64,000 bases of DNA from Microbacterium sp. LWS13-1.2 (GTDB lineage Bacteria > Actinomycetota > Actinomycetes > Actinomycetales > Microbacteriaceae): NCBI RefSeq assembly GCF_040144835.1, contig NZ_CP151632.1, positions 62,001-126,000 of the forward strand, in the 5' to 3' direction. Below are positions 29,577-38,063 of this stretch, piece by piece. The notes below the pieces were generated by a model. The model was given only the letters and a program-made list of their open reading frames with translations. It did no database searches and was not told the origin of the DNA. Position numbers and translations under genes: made by a program. How positions within the stretch are numbered: position 1 is the stretch's first letter; each line of letters opens with the position of its first letter.

Positions 29577-32500
29577 CCGTCGTGCAGGGCGTTTCGACGC
29601 AGCCGATGGTCGCTGGCGCCGTCGCGCCGACCCCGATGCTGTCGGCGCGGGTCATCGCGGCGGCGCTCGGCCAGTTCCCCCCGACGGTCGAGCAGACGGC
29701 GGTCATCGAGGCGCCGCTCGCGCCGGCTCTCGTCGTCGCGGGGGCCGGCAGCGGCAAGACCGAGACGATGGCGGCGAGGGTCGTGTGGCTGGTGGCGAAC
29801 GGCATCGTCCGTCGCGACGAGGTGCTCGGCCTGACCTTCACCCGCAAGGCGGCCGGTGAACTGGCCGAGCGCATCCAGAAGCGGCTCGCCCGTCTGGCCG
29901 AGTTCGAGCGGCGCGGCCTGCTCCCCGCGCTGCCGGGCCTGGCGGAGGCAGGAGCACTCGCCGCGTTCGGCGAGCTCGAGCGGTCCGGCGCCGATGGCGC
30001 TCGCGCGACCGCCGAACGCCATCGGCTGCTCGACGCGCTCGCACAGGCGGTGGAAGCGACCGCCCAGGATTCGGCCGACGACGCGCTGCTGCATCGACCG
30101 ACCGTGGCGACGTACAACAGCTTCGCCGACCAGATCGTCCGCGAGCACGCCCTGCGGATCGGGCGGGATGCCGAGGCGGCCGTCCTCTCCGAGTCGGCGG
30201 CGTGGCTGCTCATGCGCCGGGTCGTCTTCGCCTCCGACGATCCGCGCCTCGAGGAGCGAGGTGAGGCGGTCCGATCCATCGTCGACGCGGCGCTGCGGAT
30301 CGCGCGCGACGGCGTCGACAACCTGGTCGACTTCGACGCACTCGCCGCGTTCCCCGAGCGCTTCCGCACGGTCCGCGAACTGCCCTCGACCAACCGGCGG
30401 ACGACCGTCTACGCCGACGTCGCCGATGCGGTGGAGCGGGTCGACGCCTTGGCGCTCCTGACCGATCTGGCCCGGGGGTACGCCGCCGAGAAGCTCCGGC
30501 TCGGGGTCATCGACTTCTCCGACCAGGTCGCCGGCGCGCTCGAAGTCGTCGCCAGCCATCCCGCTGTGGCGGACGACCTCCGCGATCGTTACCGCGTCGT
30601 CCTTCTCGACGAGTACCAGGACACGTCGGTGGCGCAGACCGACCTGCTGGCAGCGCTCTTCGCGGGCACCGGGGTGATGGCCGTGGGTGATCCGCATCAG
30701 GCGATCTACGGCTGGCGCGGCGCGAGTGCCGGCAACCTCGGCGGGTTCTCCGACGCGTTCTCCCCGGGCTCGCCCTGCGCGCGCTACGCGCTCCTGACGA
30801 GCTGGCGCAACAGCGCCTCCGTGCTGTCGGCGGCCAACGCCGTGCTCGCGCCGCTCGCGGCATCCGGCGGAACCGTCGCGGTCGAGGAACTGCGCGCACG
30901 GCCCGGCGTCCCGGCGGGTGCCGTCGAGCTCGGCTTCGACGCCGACCTCGACACCGAGGCCGATCGTGTGGCCGAGTGGTTCGCACGGGTGCGCGCGGAG
31001 CGCGCGCAGGAGGGCCTCCCCACGACCGGGGCTATCCTCTTCCGCAGCAAGAAGCACATGGTGCGCTTCGGCGACGCGCTCGGGCGGCGCGGCATCCCGC
31101 ATCGCATACTCGGCCTCGGCGGACTGCTCTCGACGCCCGAAGTGGTCGACGTCGTGTGCGCCCTGCGGGTCATCAGCGAGCCGTCCGCGGGCTCTGCGCT
31201 CATCCGCCTCCTGTCGGGGCCGCGCTGGTCGATCGGCCTGCCGGATCTGCGGGAGCTGGCCGCGCTCTCGCGACGCCTCGCGCGGCACGACACCGCCCTC
31301 CAGCCGCTCGCTCCCGAGGTGGTCGAACGCATCCGGGGCAGCGCCGGCGACGACGACGGCTCGCTCGTCGACGCGCTCGACTTCGTCCTGCGACAGAAGC
31401 CCGACCACGGCTGGCTGACCGGATTCACGCCCGATGCCCGCGAGCGGCTGCGCGACGCCGCATCCGTCTTCGCCGGGCTCCGGCAGGCCAGTGGGATGCC
31501 GATCCCCGAACTCGTGCGGCTGATCGAACTGGAGCTGCGCCTGGACATCGAGCTCGCCGCGAACGAGACGCGAGGACCCGCACGCATCGCGTCGGCTCAG
31601 CTGCGGGCGTTCGTCGACGAGGTCCACGCGTTCCTCGCGGCGGACGAGACCGGCTCGCTTTCCAGCCTGCTCGCCTGGCTCGACCACGCCGAGCAGCTCG
31701 ACGAGTTCGCGCCACGCACCGAGCCTCCCGAGGACGACGTCGTGCAGCTGCTGACCATCCACGGGTCGAAGGGCCTCGAATGGGATGCCGTGGCCGTCGT
31801 GCGCCTCGTGAAGGACGAGCTGCCGAGCGCGCCGCGCGACACCAAGGCCTGGCTGGGCTTCGGGGTGCTGCCGTACGCGTTCCGCGGGGACTCCGCCTGG
31901 CTGCCGGCCCTGGGCTGGCAGTCCGCCCAGACGCAGCAGGAGCTCAAGGGGGCGATCGACGCGTTCGTCGAGGCGAACCGGGGCCGGCAGCTCGAAGAGG
32001 ACCGACGGCTCGCCTACGTCGCGGTGACGCGCGCCCGCGACCACCTGCTGCTCACCGGGGCGACGTGGTCGGGCACCAAGCGCCCGCGCACGCGGAGTGT
32101 GTTCTTCACCGAGATCGCCGAGGCGCTCGGCGTGACGCTGCCCGACGACGAGGCCGGCGACGATCCGTACCAGGGGGAGCGCCGGGTGCTGCAGTGGCCC
32201 ATCGATCCGCTCGGTGGGCGCCGGGCGTCGGTCGAGGATGCGGCGCGCGCCGTCGAGGCCGCCTCGGCCGCGCCGCGCGGAGAGCTCGACCCGCAGGCGG
32301 CGCTGCTCCTCGCCGAACGCGACGCACGCCGCGCGCGGCCGGTGCACACCGCGCCGACTCGGATCGCCGCATCGCGCTACAAGGAGTACGTGGCCGACCT
32401 CGAAGGAACCCTGGCCGGTATCGCGCGGCCGATGCCGGAACGTCCCTTCCGGCAGACACGGCTCGGCACGCTGTTCCACGCCTGGGTCGAGCAGCGATCC

Positions 32501-32938
32501 GGACGCGCCGGTCTCGGCGGCTCCCTCGACGACGCGCTGTGGGAGACCGATGAAGAGGTGTCCGGCACCGAGGCATCCGTCGAGGACGCCGCCGCGCTGG
32601 CGGCGCTGCGCGAGCGGTTCCTCGCGTCGGAATGGGCGTCGCGGCAGCCGATCGAGGTCGAGACCGAGATCGACTTCACGACGATCGGCCCGGACGGGCT
32701 GCCGCACATCGTCATCTGCAAGCTCGACGCCGTGTATCGGCGCGAAGACCGCGGGGGCCGTATCGAGATCGTCGACTGGAAGACGGGGGTCGCGCCGCGC
32801 ACCCCGGCCGAGAAGGACGAGCGGATGCTGCAGCTCGAGCTCTACCGCCAGGCCTACCACGCCAAGCACGGCGTCCCCGTCGACGAGATCGACGTCACGC
32901 TCTACTACGTCGCGGAGGACGTCATCCTGCGGGGCTGA
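29573..32938 (+). CDS. adnB: AdnB-like helicase-nuclease subunit
   Basis: The 1121-residue protein is the catalytically complete partner of AdnA. It has Walker A VAGAGSGKT (to residue 63), motif II DEYQD (345-349), the motif V region LTIHGSKGLEWD, motif VI VAVTRARDHLLL, and a C-terminal nuclease with GTLFHAWVEQ and IVDWKTG (about 1066-1072). It should be the lead ATP-driven motor and cut one strand during end resection. The start is the GTG overlapping the adnA stop; longer frames upstream lie inside adnA. It is followed by a short repeat-rich spacer and a convergent gene. Confidence 0.9.
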   Translation: MTVVQGVSTQPMVAGAVAPTPMLSARVIAAALGQFPPTVEQTAVIEAPLAPALVVAGAGSGKTETMAARVVWLVANGIVRRDEVLGLTFTRKAAGELAERIQKRLARLAEFERRGLLPALPGLAEAGALAAFGELERSGADGARATAERHRLLDALAQAVEATAQDSADDALLHRPTVATYNSFADQIVREHALRIGRDAEAAVLSESAAWLLMRRVVFASDDPRLEERGEAVRSIVDAALRIARDGVDNLVDFDALAAFPERFRTVRELPSTNRRTTVYADVADAVERVDALALLTDLARGYAAEKLRLGVIDFSDQVAGALEVVASHPAVADDLRDRYRVVLLDEYQDTSVAQTDLLAALFAGTGVMAVGDPHQAIYGWRGASAGNLGGFSDAFSPGSPCARYALLTSWRNSASVLSAANAVLAPLAASGGTVAVEELRARPGVPAGAVELGFDADLDTEADRVAEWFARVRAERAQEGLPTTGAILFRSKKHMVRFGDALGRRGIPHRILGLGGLLSTPEVVDVVCALRVISEPSAGSALIRLLSGPRWSIGLPDLRELAALSRRLARHDTALQPLAPEVVERIRGSAGDDDGSLVDALDFVLRQKPDHGWLTGFTPDARERLRDAASVFAGLRQASGMPIPELVRLIELELRLDIELAANETRGPARIASAQLRAFVDEVHAFLAADETGSLSSLLAWLDHAEQLDEFAPRTEPPEDDVVQLLTIHGSKGLEWDAVAVVRLVKDELPSAPRDTKAWLGFGVLPYAFRGDSAWLPALGWQSAQTQQELKGAIDAFVEANRGRQLEEDRRLAYVAVTRARDHLLLTGATWSGTKRPRTRSVFFTEIAEALGVTLPDDEAGDDPYQGERRVLQWPIDPLGGRRASVEDAARAVEAASAAPRGELDPQAALLLAERDARRARPVHTAPTRIAASRYKEYVADLEGTLAGIARPMPERPFRQTRLGTLFHAWVEQRSGRAGLGGSLDDALWETDEEVSGTEASVEDAAALAALRERFLASEWASRQPIEVETEIDFTTIGPDGLPHIVICKLDAVYRREDRGGRIEIVDWKTGVAPRTPAEKDERMLQLELYRQAYHAKHGVPVDEIDVTLYYVAEDVILRG

Positions 32939-32998
32939 CGTCGGAGGCACCGGCCGGGCAGCCGCCGCTGCGGTCGGCGTGGGGCGTCGGCGTCCGAC

Positions 32999-33121
32999 GG
33001 CGCGGCGAGCGTCGCGGCGCTGTCGCGGAGCGCGACATCTCCGTGTCGCGGCGCAGCCGAACGGCGGCGGAGCGCGAAAGTGCCGTGTCGCAGACCGAAC
33101 GGCGCGGCAAGCGTCGCGGCG
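32999..33121. repeat. Short imperfect direct repeats between adnB and the APH-like gene
   Basis: GGCGCGGCGAGCGTCGCGGCG (32999-33019, quoted up to 21 bases less one) recurs at 33101-33121 with a single mismatch. Between them a second unit starting CCGTGTCGC and containing CCGAACGGCG occurs at 33041 and again at 33083. All lie in the 207-bp space between two convergent genes. The spacing is irregular, so this is not a CRISPR array. Confidence 0.7.
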
Positions 33122-33145
33122 AGCGTTGCGGCGGGCGACGCGAGG

Positions 33146-34516
33146 TCAGTCCGCTCGCCAGCGGCGCAGCGCCGCCTCGGAGGCGCGTTCCGCCTCGGCC
33201 GCGGCATCCGTTCCCGTCTCGTCCTCGTGCGTCCTGGGCGCAGGGAGCTGCACGGGCGCCAGGTGCGGCAGCGCGATCGGTGCCGTGGAGACGTCGTCGG
33301 ACGGATGGGGCGCCGCTGCTGCTGCCGATGAGGCGGCGGGAGCGCGGTCGGTGTCGCGGACCACGTCGCGGAAGGCGGCGAGGTCGGCCTCGGTGAGCTC
33401 CTCGGTGTCGAAGCGGGCGGCGTTCTGCCGGACCGGACCCGTGTCTGCCGCTTCGTCGGCCACCCACTGGGCGAGCTCTTCCGGATCGTACGCGTCGGTG
33501 TGCATCGAGGTGTCGACCGTCGACGGCGACGCATCCGGCGTGCGTTCGAGGAGGGCGATGGCGTCGTCGACGTCGAGCGCGGCATCCGACACGATGTCGT
33601 CTCCCGCGACCCCTGCGGCCAGCGATTCCAGGAGTTCGACGGCATCGGCGACGATGTCGTCGCGGTCCACGTCGTTCCCGTGCACGAGCCATTTCGCGAA
33701 CTCGAGCTCTGCGTAGAGGCGCGAGCGCTCACGTGCACGGGCGTCCGGGGCGCGACCGCTGCCGGCCACATAGGCCGCATACACGTCGTCTGCCGCCTCG
33801 GGCGCGGACGCCAGCCACTGCAGGTCCGTCGCCGGGTCGCCGATCGACAGGCCGTGCCATTCGAGCAGGCCGGTGACCGTGGGCACTCCATCGAGGTCCT
33901 CGAACAGGAACGAGGCCGCACCCGCGCCGCCGAGCACGACGGCGGACTCGAAGCGCCAGAGGTCGTCGGAGTCTGCCGCGCGATGCCAGCGACGCGCGAG
34001 ACTCACCGGGAGCCGACGCGTCGCGACCGCGCGTTCGATGAGGCGCGTGACGTCGGCGCGGACCTGGGGCGGCGTGCGGGCCGGGAGCCCCTCGCCTTTG
34101 ACGATCGACTGCGGCAGCGCGTGGAGGGCAGCCAGCGCCGCACCCAGTGAGGTGGCCGCACCGCGGCCGGCCGGCAGGTGCGCGGCATCGACCCGGTAGC
34201 CGGGAAGGAAGTCGACGACAACGACGCGCGTGTCGCCGAGCCCGGCCTCACCGAGCAGTTCCGGCGCGCGGAAGGGGAGGAGCCCGCGGACACCCGGGGT
34301 CAGCGCGCGCAGCGCGCGCACCTCGGCAGCGAGCTCGGTCCCCGCTGTCGGGTCGGCGGGAACCCGCACGACGACGCGCCGGCCGTCGTCCAGGTCGGCG
34401 ACAGCGGCGTCGTAGCGACCGGTCGATCCCTCGGTGAGGGCCCCGACCCCGACGACGCCGACCCGAGGCAGAGCCGACGTGACCGACGCGGCTAGAGTGA
34501 GGGGTGAGCGTGCCAT
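33146..34516 (-). CDS. APH-fold phosphotransferase-like protein, probable pseudokinase
   Basis: The 456-residue protein aligns by eye with macrolide/aminoglycoside phosphotransferases: an N-lobe (residues 20-110), a C-lobe to about 290, then an acidic disordered tail. The brace LLEWHGLSIGDPATDLQWL (about 215-233) is recognisable. The catalytic loop that should read HGDxxxxN is replaced by VVLGGAGAASFLFED, so both the catalytic Asp and the metal Asn are missing, and the DFG-like Asp is Glu. Enzyme activity is therefore unlikely. Start: ATG 34516, preceded by TACCCT (34523-34528). It sits between adnB and nudC, an association seen in related actinobacteria. Confidence 0.72.
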   Translation of the reverse strand: MARSPLTLAASVTSALPRVGVVGVGALTEGSTGRYDAAVADLDDGRRVVVRVPADPTAGTELAAEVRALRALTPGVRGLLPFRAPELLGEAGLGDTRVVVVDFLPGYRVDAAHLPAGRGAATSLGAALAALHALPQSIVKGEGLPARTPPQVRADVTRLIERAVATRRLPVSLARRWHRAADSDDLWRFESAVVLGGAGAASFLFEDLDGVPTVTGLLEWHGLSIGDPATDLQWLASAPEAADDVYAAYVAGSGRAPDARARERSRLYAELEFAKWLVHGNDVDRDDIVADAVELLESLAAGVAGDDIVSDAALDVDDAIALLERTPDASPSTVDTSMHTDAYDPEELAQWVADEAADTGPVRQNAARFDTEELTEADLAAFRDVVRDTDRAPAASSAAAAAPHPSDDVSTAPIALPHLAPVQLPAPRTHEDETGTDAAAEAERASEAALRRWRAD

Positions 34517-34522
34517 GTGCCC

Positions 34523-34528
34523 AGGGTA
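34523..34528 (-). promoter_or_regulatory. -10 hexamer of the leaderless APH-like gene
   Basis: On the minus strand TACCCT ends six bases before the ATG at 34516. Confidence 0.45.
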
Positions 34529-34593
34529 GGTCGGTCGCGCTCGTCCGTCCCCGCGCCACGCCCGGCCCTGAACGACGAAGCGGAGCATGTTCG

Positions 34594-35508
34594 ATGACGG
34601 CGCCCGACAGTACGAGCCTTCCTCCGCTGGCACGCCCGGGCCTCGACCGCGCGGCCGAGGAGCGACTCGCCCCCGGCCTCATCGATGCGCTGAAGACGGA
34701 TGCTGCGACGCGCGTGCTCGTGATCGCGGGCGACTCGGCCCCACTGGCCGCGCCTGACGCGCTGCTGTGGCGGGCGCCCGCGGAGGTGCCCGAGGATGCC
34801 GAATGGGCCTTCCTCGGGCGGCACCACGACGGTGGCGCGCTGCTGGCCGCGGTGTTCCCTACCCAGGATGACGAACTCTTCTCCGCTCCGGCGGGCTGGG
34901 CGGGTCTGCGCTCGGCGGGTGCGGCGCTCTCGGCAGCCGAGGCAGGCGCCTTCGTCGAGGCACTGAGCCTCGGACGGTGGCTGCTGGACGCCCCGTTCTG
35001 TCCTGCGTGCGGCCACCGGACGGTCCTCGGCGACGCCGGCTGGTCGCGCCGGTGCCCGAACTGCGGACGCCAGCACTTCCCGCGCACCGACCCCGCGGTG
35101 ATCGTCGCCATCACGAGCGCCGATGACCCCGACCTCCTGCTCCTGGGCTCCAACGCCCTGTGGGGCGCCGACCGGTTCTCGTGCTTCGCGGGCTTCGTCG
35201 AAGCGGGAGAGTCGCTCGAAGGCGCGGTGCGGCGCGAGGTGGCCGAGGAGTCCGGCGTGCAGGTCGGCGTCGTCACCTATCGCGGTTCGCAGGCATGGCC
35301 ATATCCCCGTTCGCTCATGGTCGGCTTCTTGGCTGCGGCGCTCGACGACGGTGCGGCGGAGGCCGACGGCGATGAGATCGCAGCCGTGCGCTGGTTCACC
35401 CGCGACGAGATCGGCCGGGCGCTCGCGGGCGAGGGCGACGTCGTGCTGCCCGGTCCCGCCTCCATCGCGCATCGCCTGATCGCCGACTGGCACGCGGAGC
35501 GCGCATGA
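34594..35508 (+). CDS. nudC: NAD-capped RNA hydrolase / NADH pyrophosphatase NudC
   Basis: NudC hydrolyses NADH and NAD caps on RNA to NMN and AMP. The 304-residue protein has a zinc ribbon (Cys136, Cys139, Cys154, Cys157), a full Nudix box (Gly200 to Val222 with REVAEESGV) and the NudC signature SQAWPYPRS (232-240; usually SQPWPFPxS). Start: I choose ATG 34594, the first after GCGGAGC; a longer frame upstream would overlap the promoter of the divergent gene. It ends with an ATGA overlap with uvrD2. Confidence 0.93.
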   Translation: MTAPDSTSLPPLARPGLDRAAEERLAPGLIDALKTDAATRVLVIAGDSAPLAAPDALLWRAPAEVPEDAEWAFLGRHHDGGALLAAVFPTQDDELFSAPAGWAGLRSAGAALSAAEAGAFVEALSLGRWLLDAPFCPACGHRTVLGDAGWSRRCPNCGRQHFPRTDPAVIVAITSADDPDLLLLGSNALWGADRFSCFAGFVEAGESLEGAVRREVAEESGVQVGVVTYRGSQAWPYPRSLMVGFLAAALDDGAAEADGDEIAAVRWFTRDEIGRALAGEGDVVLPGPASIAHRLIADWHAERA

Positions 35509-37286
35509 CCGCTGACGTGCTCGCGGGGCTCGACGACAACCAGCGGGAGGCGGCGACGGCGCTGCGCGGGCCGGTCGTCGTGCTCGCCGGCGCCGGCACC
35601 GGGAAGACCCGCGTCATCACCCATCGCATCGCCCACGGCGTCGACACCGGCGCGTACTCACCGGGACGCGTGATGGCGGTGACCTTCACGACCAAGGCGG
35701 CCGGCGAGATGCGGGGGCGGCTGCGGGCGATGGGCGTCGGCGGCGTCGCCGCACGCACCTTCCACGCGGCGGCGCTCGCGCAGCTCAACTTCTTCTGGCC
35801 GACACTGGCCGGCGACAGCGCCCCGGGGATCATCGACAACAAGGTGCGCCTGCTCGCGCACGCGGCCGACAGCATCGGGCTCTCTCCCGACGTGGCGACG
35901 CTGCGCGACGTCGCCTCCGAGATCGAGTGGAGGAAGGTCTCGATGCTGAGCGTCGACGGCTACGTCGCGGCACGGCCCAACGGGGTCGGCCGACTCGGCG
36001 TGGATCGTGTCGTCGCGCTGCAGCACGCGTACGAGAAGCTCAAGGACGAGCGGCGGCAGCTCGACTTCGAGGACGTCCTGCTCGCCTGTGCGGGCATGCT
36101 GGAAGCCGAGCCGCAGGTCGCCAAGGCCGTGCGCGAGCAGTACCGGCACTTCACGGTGGACGAGTTCCAGGACGTCTCGCCGCTGCAGAACCGACTGCTC
36201 GAGCTCTGGCTCGGGGACCGGCGCGACATCTGCGTGGTGGGCGACGCTAGCCAGACGATCTACTCGTTTGCCGGCGCCGATGCCTCGTTCCTCCTCGACT
36301 TCCCGTCGCGGCATGAGGGCGCGCGCCTGGTCCGGCTCGAGACGAACTACCGATCGGATGCCCCGATCCTGGCGGTCGCGAACGAGCTGATGCGCGGGCG
36401 CCCGGGAGCCCTCCACCTGACCCCGGCCGCGCGGCTGTCCACGGAGACCGCCGCGCAGGAGCCTGTTCCCACGGTGACCGCGTTCGAGGACGACCGCTCC
36501 GAGGCGCGCGCCGTCGCGACGCGCATCACCGAGCAGATCGCGGCCGGCGCCGACCCCGGGCACATCGCGGTGCTCTACCGCGCGCACGCGCAGTCGGCCG
36601 AGCTCGTCGCGGCGCTGGCCGACGCCGGCATCGCGACGAGCGTGCTCGGCGGGCGGCGCTTCTTCGACATGCCGGAGGTGCGGCAGGCGGTCATGGAGCT
36701 GCGTGCGGCGTCGGTCGCGCCGATCGAGAGCGGCTTCGTCGACACGGTGCGCGACATCCTGCGCTCCCGGGGGCTCACCGACGAGCCGCCCGAGGCCGGC
36801 GGCGCGTTGCGCGACGCATGGGAGGCGCGCGCCGCGCTGCTCCGCCTGGCGCAGGAGGCTCCTGAAGGCACGACCCTGCGGGCGTTCACCGACGAGCTCA
36901 CCGCTCGGGCGAAGGTGCACGACGAGCCGGCGATGCGCACGGTCACCCTGGCGACGCTGCACGCGGCGAAGGGTCTGGAGTGGGACCACGTGCACCTCAT
37001 CGGCGTGGCGGAAGGGCTGCTGCCGATCTCGTACGCGACGACCTTCGAACAGGTCGACGAGGAGCGGCGCCTGGCGTACGTGGGCATCACGCGGGCTGGG
37101 CGAACGCTGTCGCTGACCTGGTCGCGAGGCGTACGGGAGCGGCAGCCGTCGCGGTTCCTGCGAGAGATCGGCAGCGGCACTCTGCGTGCGGGCGGTGCGA
37201 TCGGACGTTCCGGTGGAGCGAGCCGGCGCGCAGGCTCACCGACCGCGTCCGCGACGCCGAGGGGTTCCGCGCGCGCTCCGCGATGA
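35505..37286 (+). CDS. uvrD2: UvrD2-like SF1 DNA helicase, short C-terminus
   Basis: This 593-residue 3'-5' SF1A helicase has Walker A AGAGTGKT (28-35), motif II DEFQD, GDASQTIYSFAGA, ETNYRSD, motif V TLHAAKGLEWD and motif VI AYVGITRAGRTL. Mycobacterial UvrD2 continues with a tetracysteine and an HRDC domain. Here the conserved sequence stops at FLREIGSG (about residue 558) and only a Gly/Ala/Arg tail remains. That tail overlaps the end of the convergent gene by 200 nt. The start overlaps the nudC stop (ATGA). Assignment to UvrD2 rests on nudC synteny and motifs. Confidence 0.85.
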   Translation: MTADVLAGLDDNQREAATALRGPVVVLAGAGTGKTRVITHRIAHGVDTGAYSPGRVMAVTFTTKAAGEMRGRLRAMGVGGVAARTFHAAALAQLNFFWPTLAGDSAPGIIDNKVRLLAHAADSIGLSPDVATLRDVASEIEWRKVSMLSVDGYVAARPNGVGRLGVDRVVALQHAYEKLKDERRQLDFEDVLLACAGMLEAEPQVAKAVREQYRHFTVDEFQDVSPLQNRLLELWLGDRRDICVVGDASQTIYSFAGADASFLLDFPSRHEGARLVRLETNYRSDAPILAVANELMRGRPGALHLTPAARLSTETAAQEPVPTVTAFEDDRSEARAVATRITEQIAAGADPGHIAVLYRAHAQSAELVAALADAGIATSVLGGRRFFDMPEVRQAVMELRAASVAPIESGFVDTVRDILRSRGLTDEPPEAGGALRDAWEARAALLRLAQEAPEGTTLRAFTDELTARAKVHDEPAMRTVTLATLHAAKGLEWDHVHLIGVAEGLLPISYATTFEQVDEERRLAYVGITRAGRTLSLTWSRGVRERQPSRFLREIGSGTLRAGGAIGRSGGASRRAGSPTASATPRGSARAPR

Positions 37287-37953
37287 GCCGACCCGCCACG
37301 ATCCCCGCCTCCCACAGCACCGCCGGCTCCGTCTCGACCGGGCGACCGAGCAGCTGCGCCGCGACGGCCGGCCAGGACGGATCGTCGTCGCGGCGCTGTG
37401 CGGCGACGCACGCGAGGCAGGCGGTGCGCCCGGGCTCCACGAAGGGGCCGATGTCCGCCCCCGAACCGGTGAGCGCCACCGGCGCGTGGGGGATGTCGGC
37501 GCTCATCAGTGCTGCGGACGCACCGGGCGCGACAAGGCGGTGGACCACGAACACCACCGCAGCAGTGTCGGGGCCGGCGCGGTCGACCGGGTCGAAGCGG
37601 TGGGCGACGTCGACGTCGTAGCCCGCCGCCGAGAGACCGGTGCCCACGGCATCGCGATGGTGCTCGGGCACGTCGGGCGCGCAGTGCAGTGCGACACGGC
37701 GCCGGGCTGCGGCATCCGTCGTCAGCGCACGCCGGATGCGTGTGAGGAACCGGCCGGCCGCGGCGGCGTCCGGAGCGCCGAGCGCCTGCGCGAAGGGGAC
37801 GAACGCGCCGTCGGGGACCCCGCGCTCGAGCTCGCGCAGCACCCGCAGCTGCCACGGCTCGGGATCGTCGAGGATCGCGACGGGCTCGGAGCCGAACTGG
37901 ATGGCGGTGTCGCTTCGCCACACCGGCGGATACGCAGGGTCGAGTCGCAGCAT
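37087..37953 (-). CDS. Cyclodehydratase/ThiF-like domain protein, orphan
   Basis: The 288-residue protein resembles the bacteriocin-biosynthesis cyclodehydratase domain (TOMM leader-peptide-binding, ThiF/E1-like) found next to uvrD2 in actinobacteria. An N-terminal winged-helix-like segment (PEPWQLRVLRELERG) is followed by a Rossmann-like part. A zinc site is suggested by CLACVAAQ and the C-terminal HAECRCR. There is no YcaO partner or precursor peptide nearby. I start at ATG 37953; upstream frame sequence is not conserved in character. The last 31 residues look unrelated to the family and overlap uvrD2 antisense. Confidence 0.68.
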   Translation of the reverse strand: MLRLDPAYPPVWRSDTAIQFGSEPVAILDDPEPWQLRVLRELERGVPDGAFVPFAQALGAPDAAAAGRFLTRIRRALTTDAAARRRVALHCAPDVPEHHRDAVGTGLSAAGYDVDVAHRFDPVDRAGPDTAAVVFVVHRLVAPGASAALMSADIPHAPVALTGSGADIGPFVEPGRTACLACVAAQRRDDDPSWPAVAAQLLGRPVETEPAVLWEAGIVAGRLIAERARNPSASRTRSVSLRAGSLHRNVRSHRPHAECRCRSLAGTATAAAPVRLATRSATAFAQPA

Positions 37954-38063
37954 GCGCCCGATCCTGCCGCACGCGACGTCATCCTCGACCGGTATCCACA
38001 GGCGCGGCCCTCGGCCGGCCGGGTTTCGTGGGGCTGGGGAGGAGGGGCTCCAGACCGCACCTG

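Noticed and set aside
26085..32950. Very long open frames on the minus strand opposite adnA and adnB
   Set aside because: They mirror the G+C-rich third positions of the true genes, show no family motifs and are Arg/Gly/Ala/His low-complexity translations.
32999..33121. CRISPR array
   Set aside because: The repeats are two imperfect copies each, with irregular spacing and no cas genes in the window.
33146..34516. Macrolide or aminoglycoside resistance kinase
   Set aside because: The fold is similar, but the catalytic HGDxxxxN motif is missing, and the gene sits in a conserved housekeeping block.
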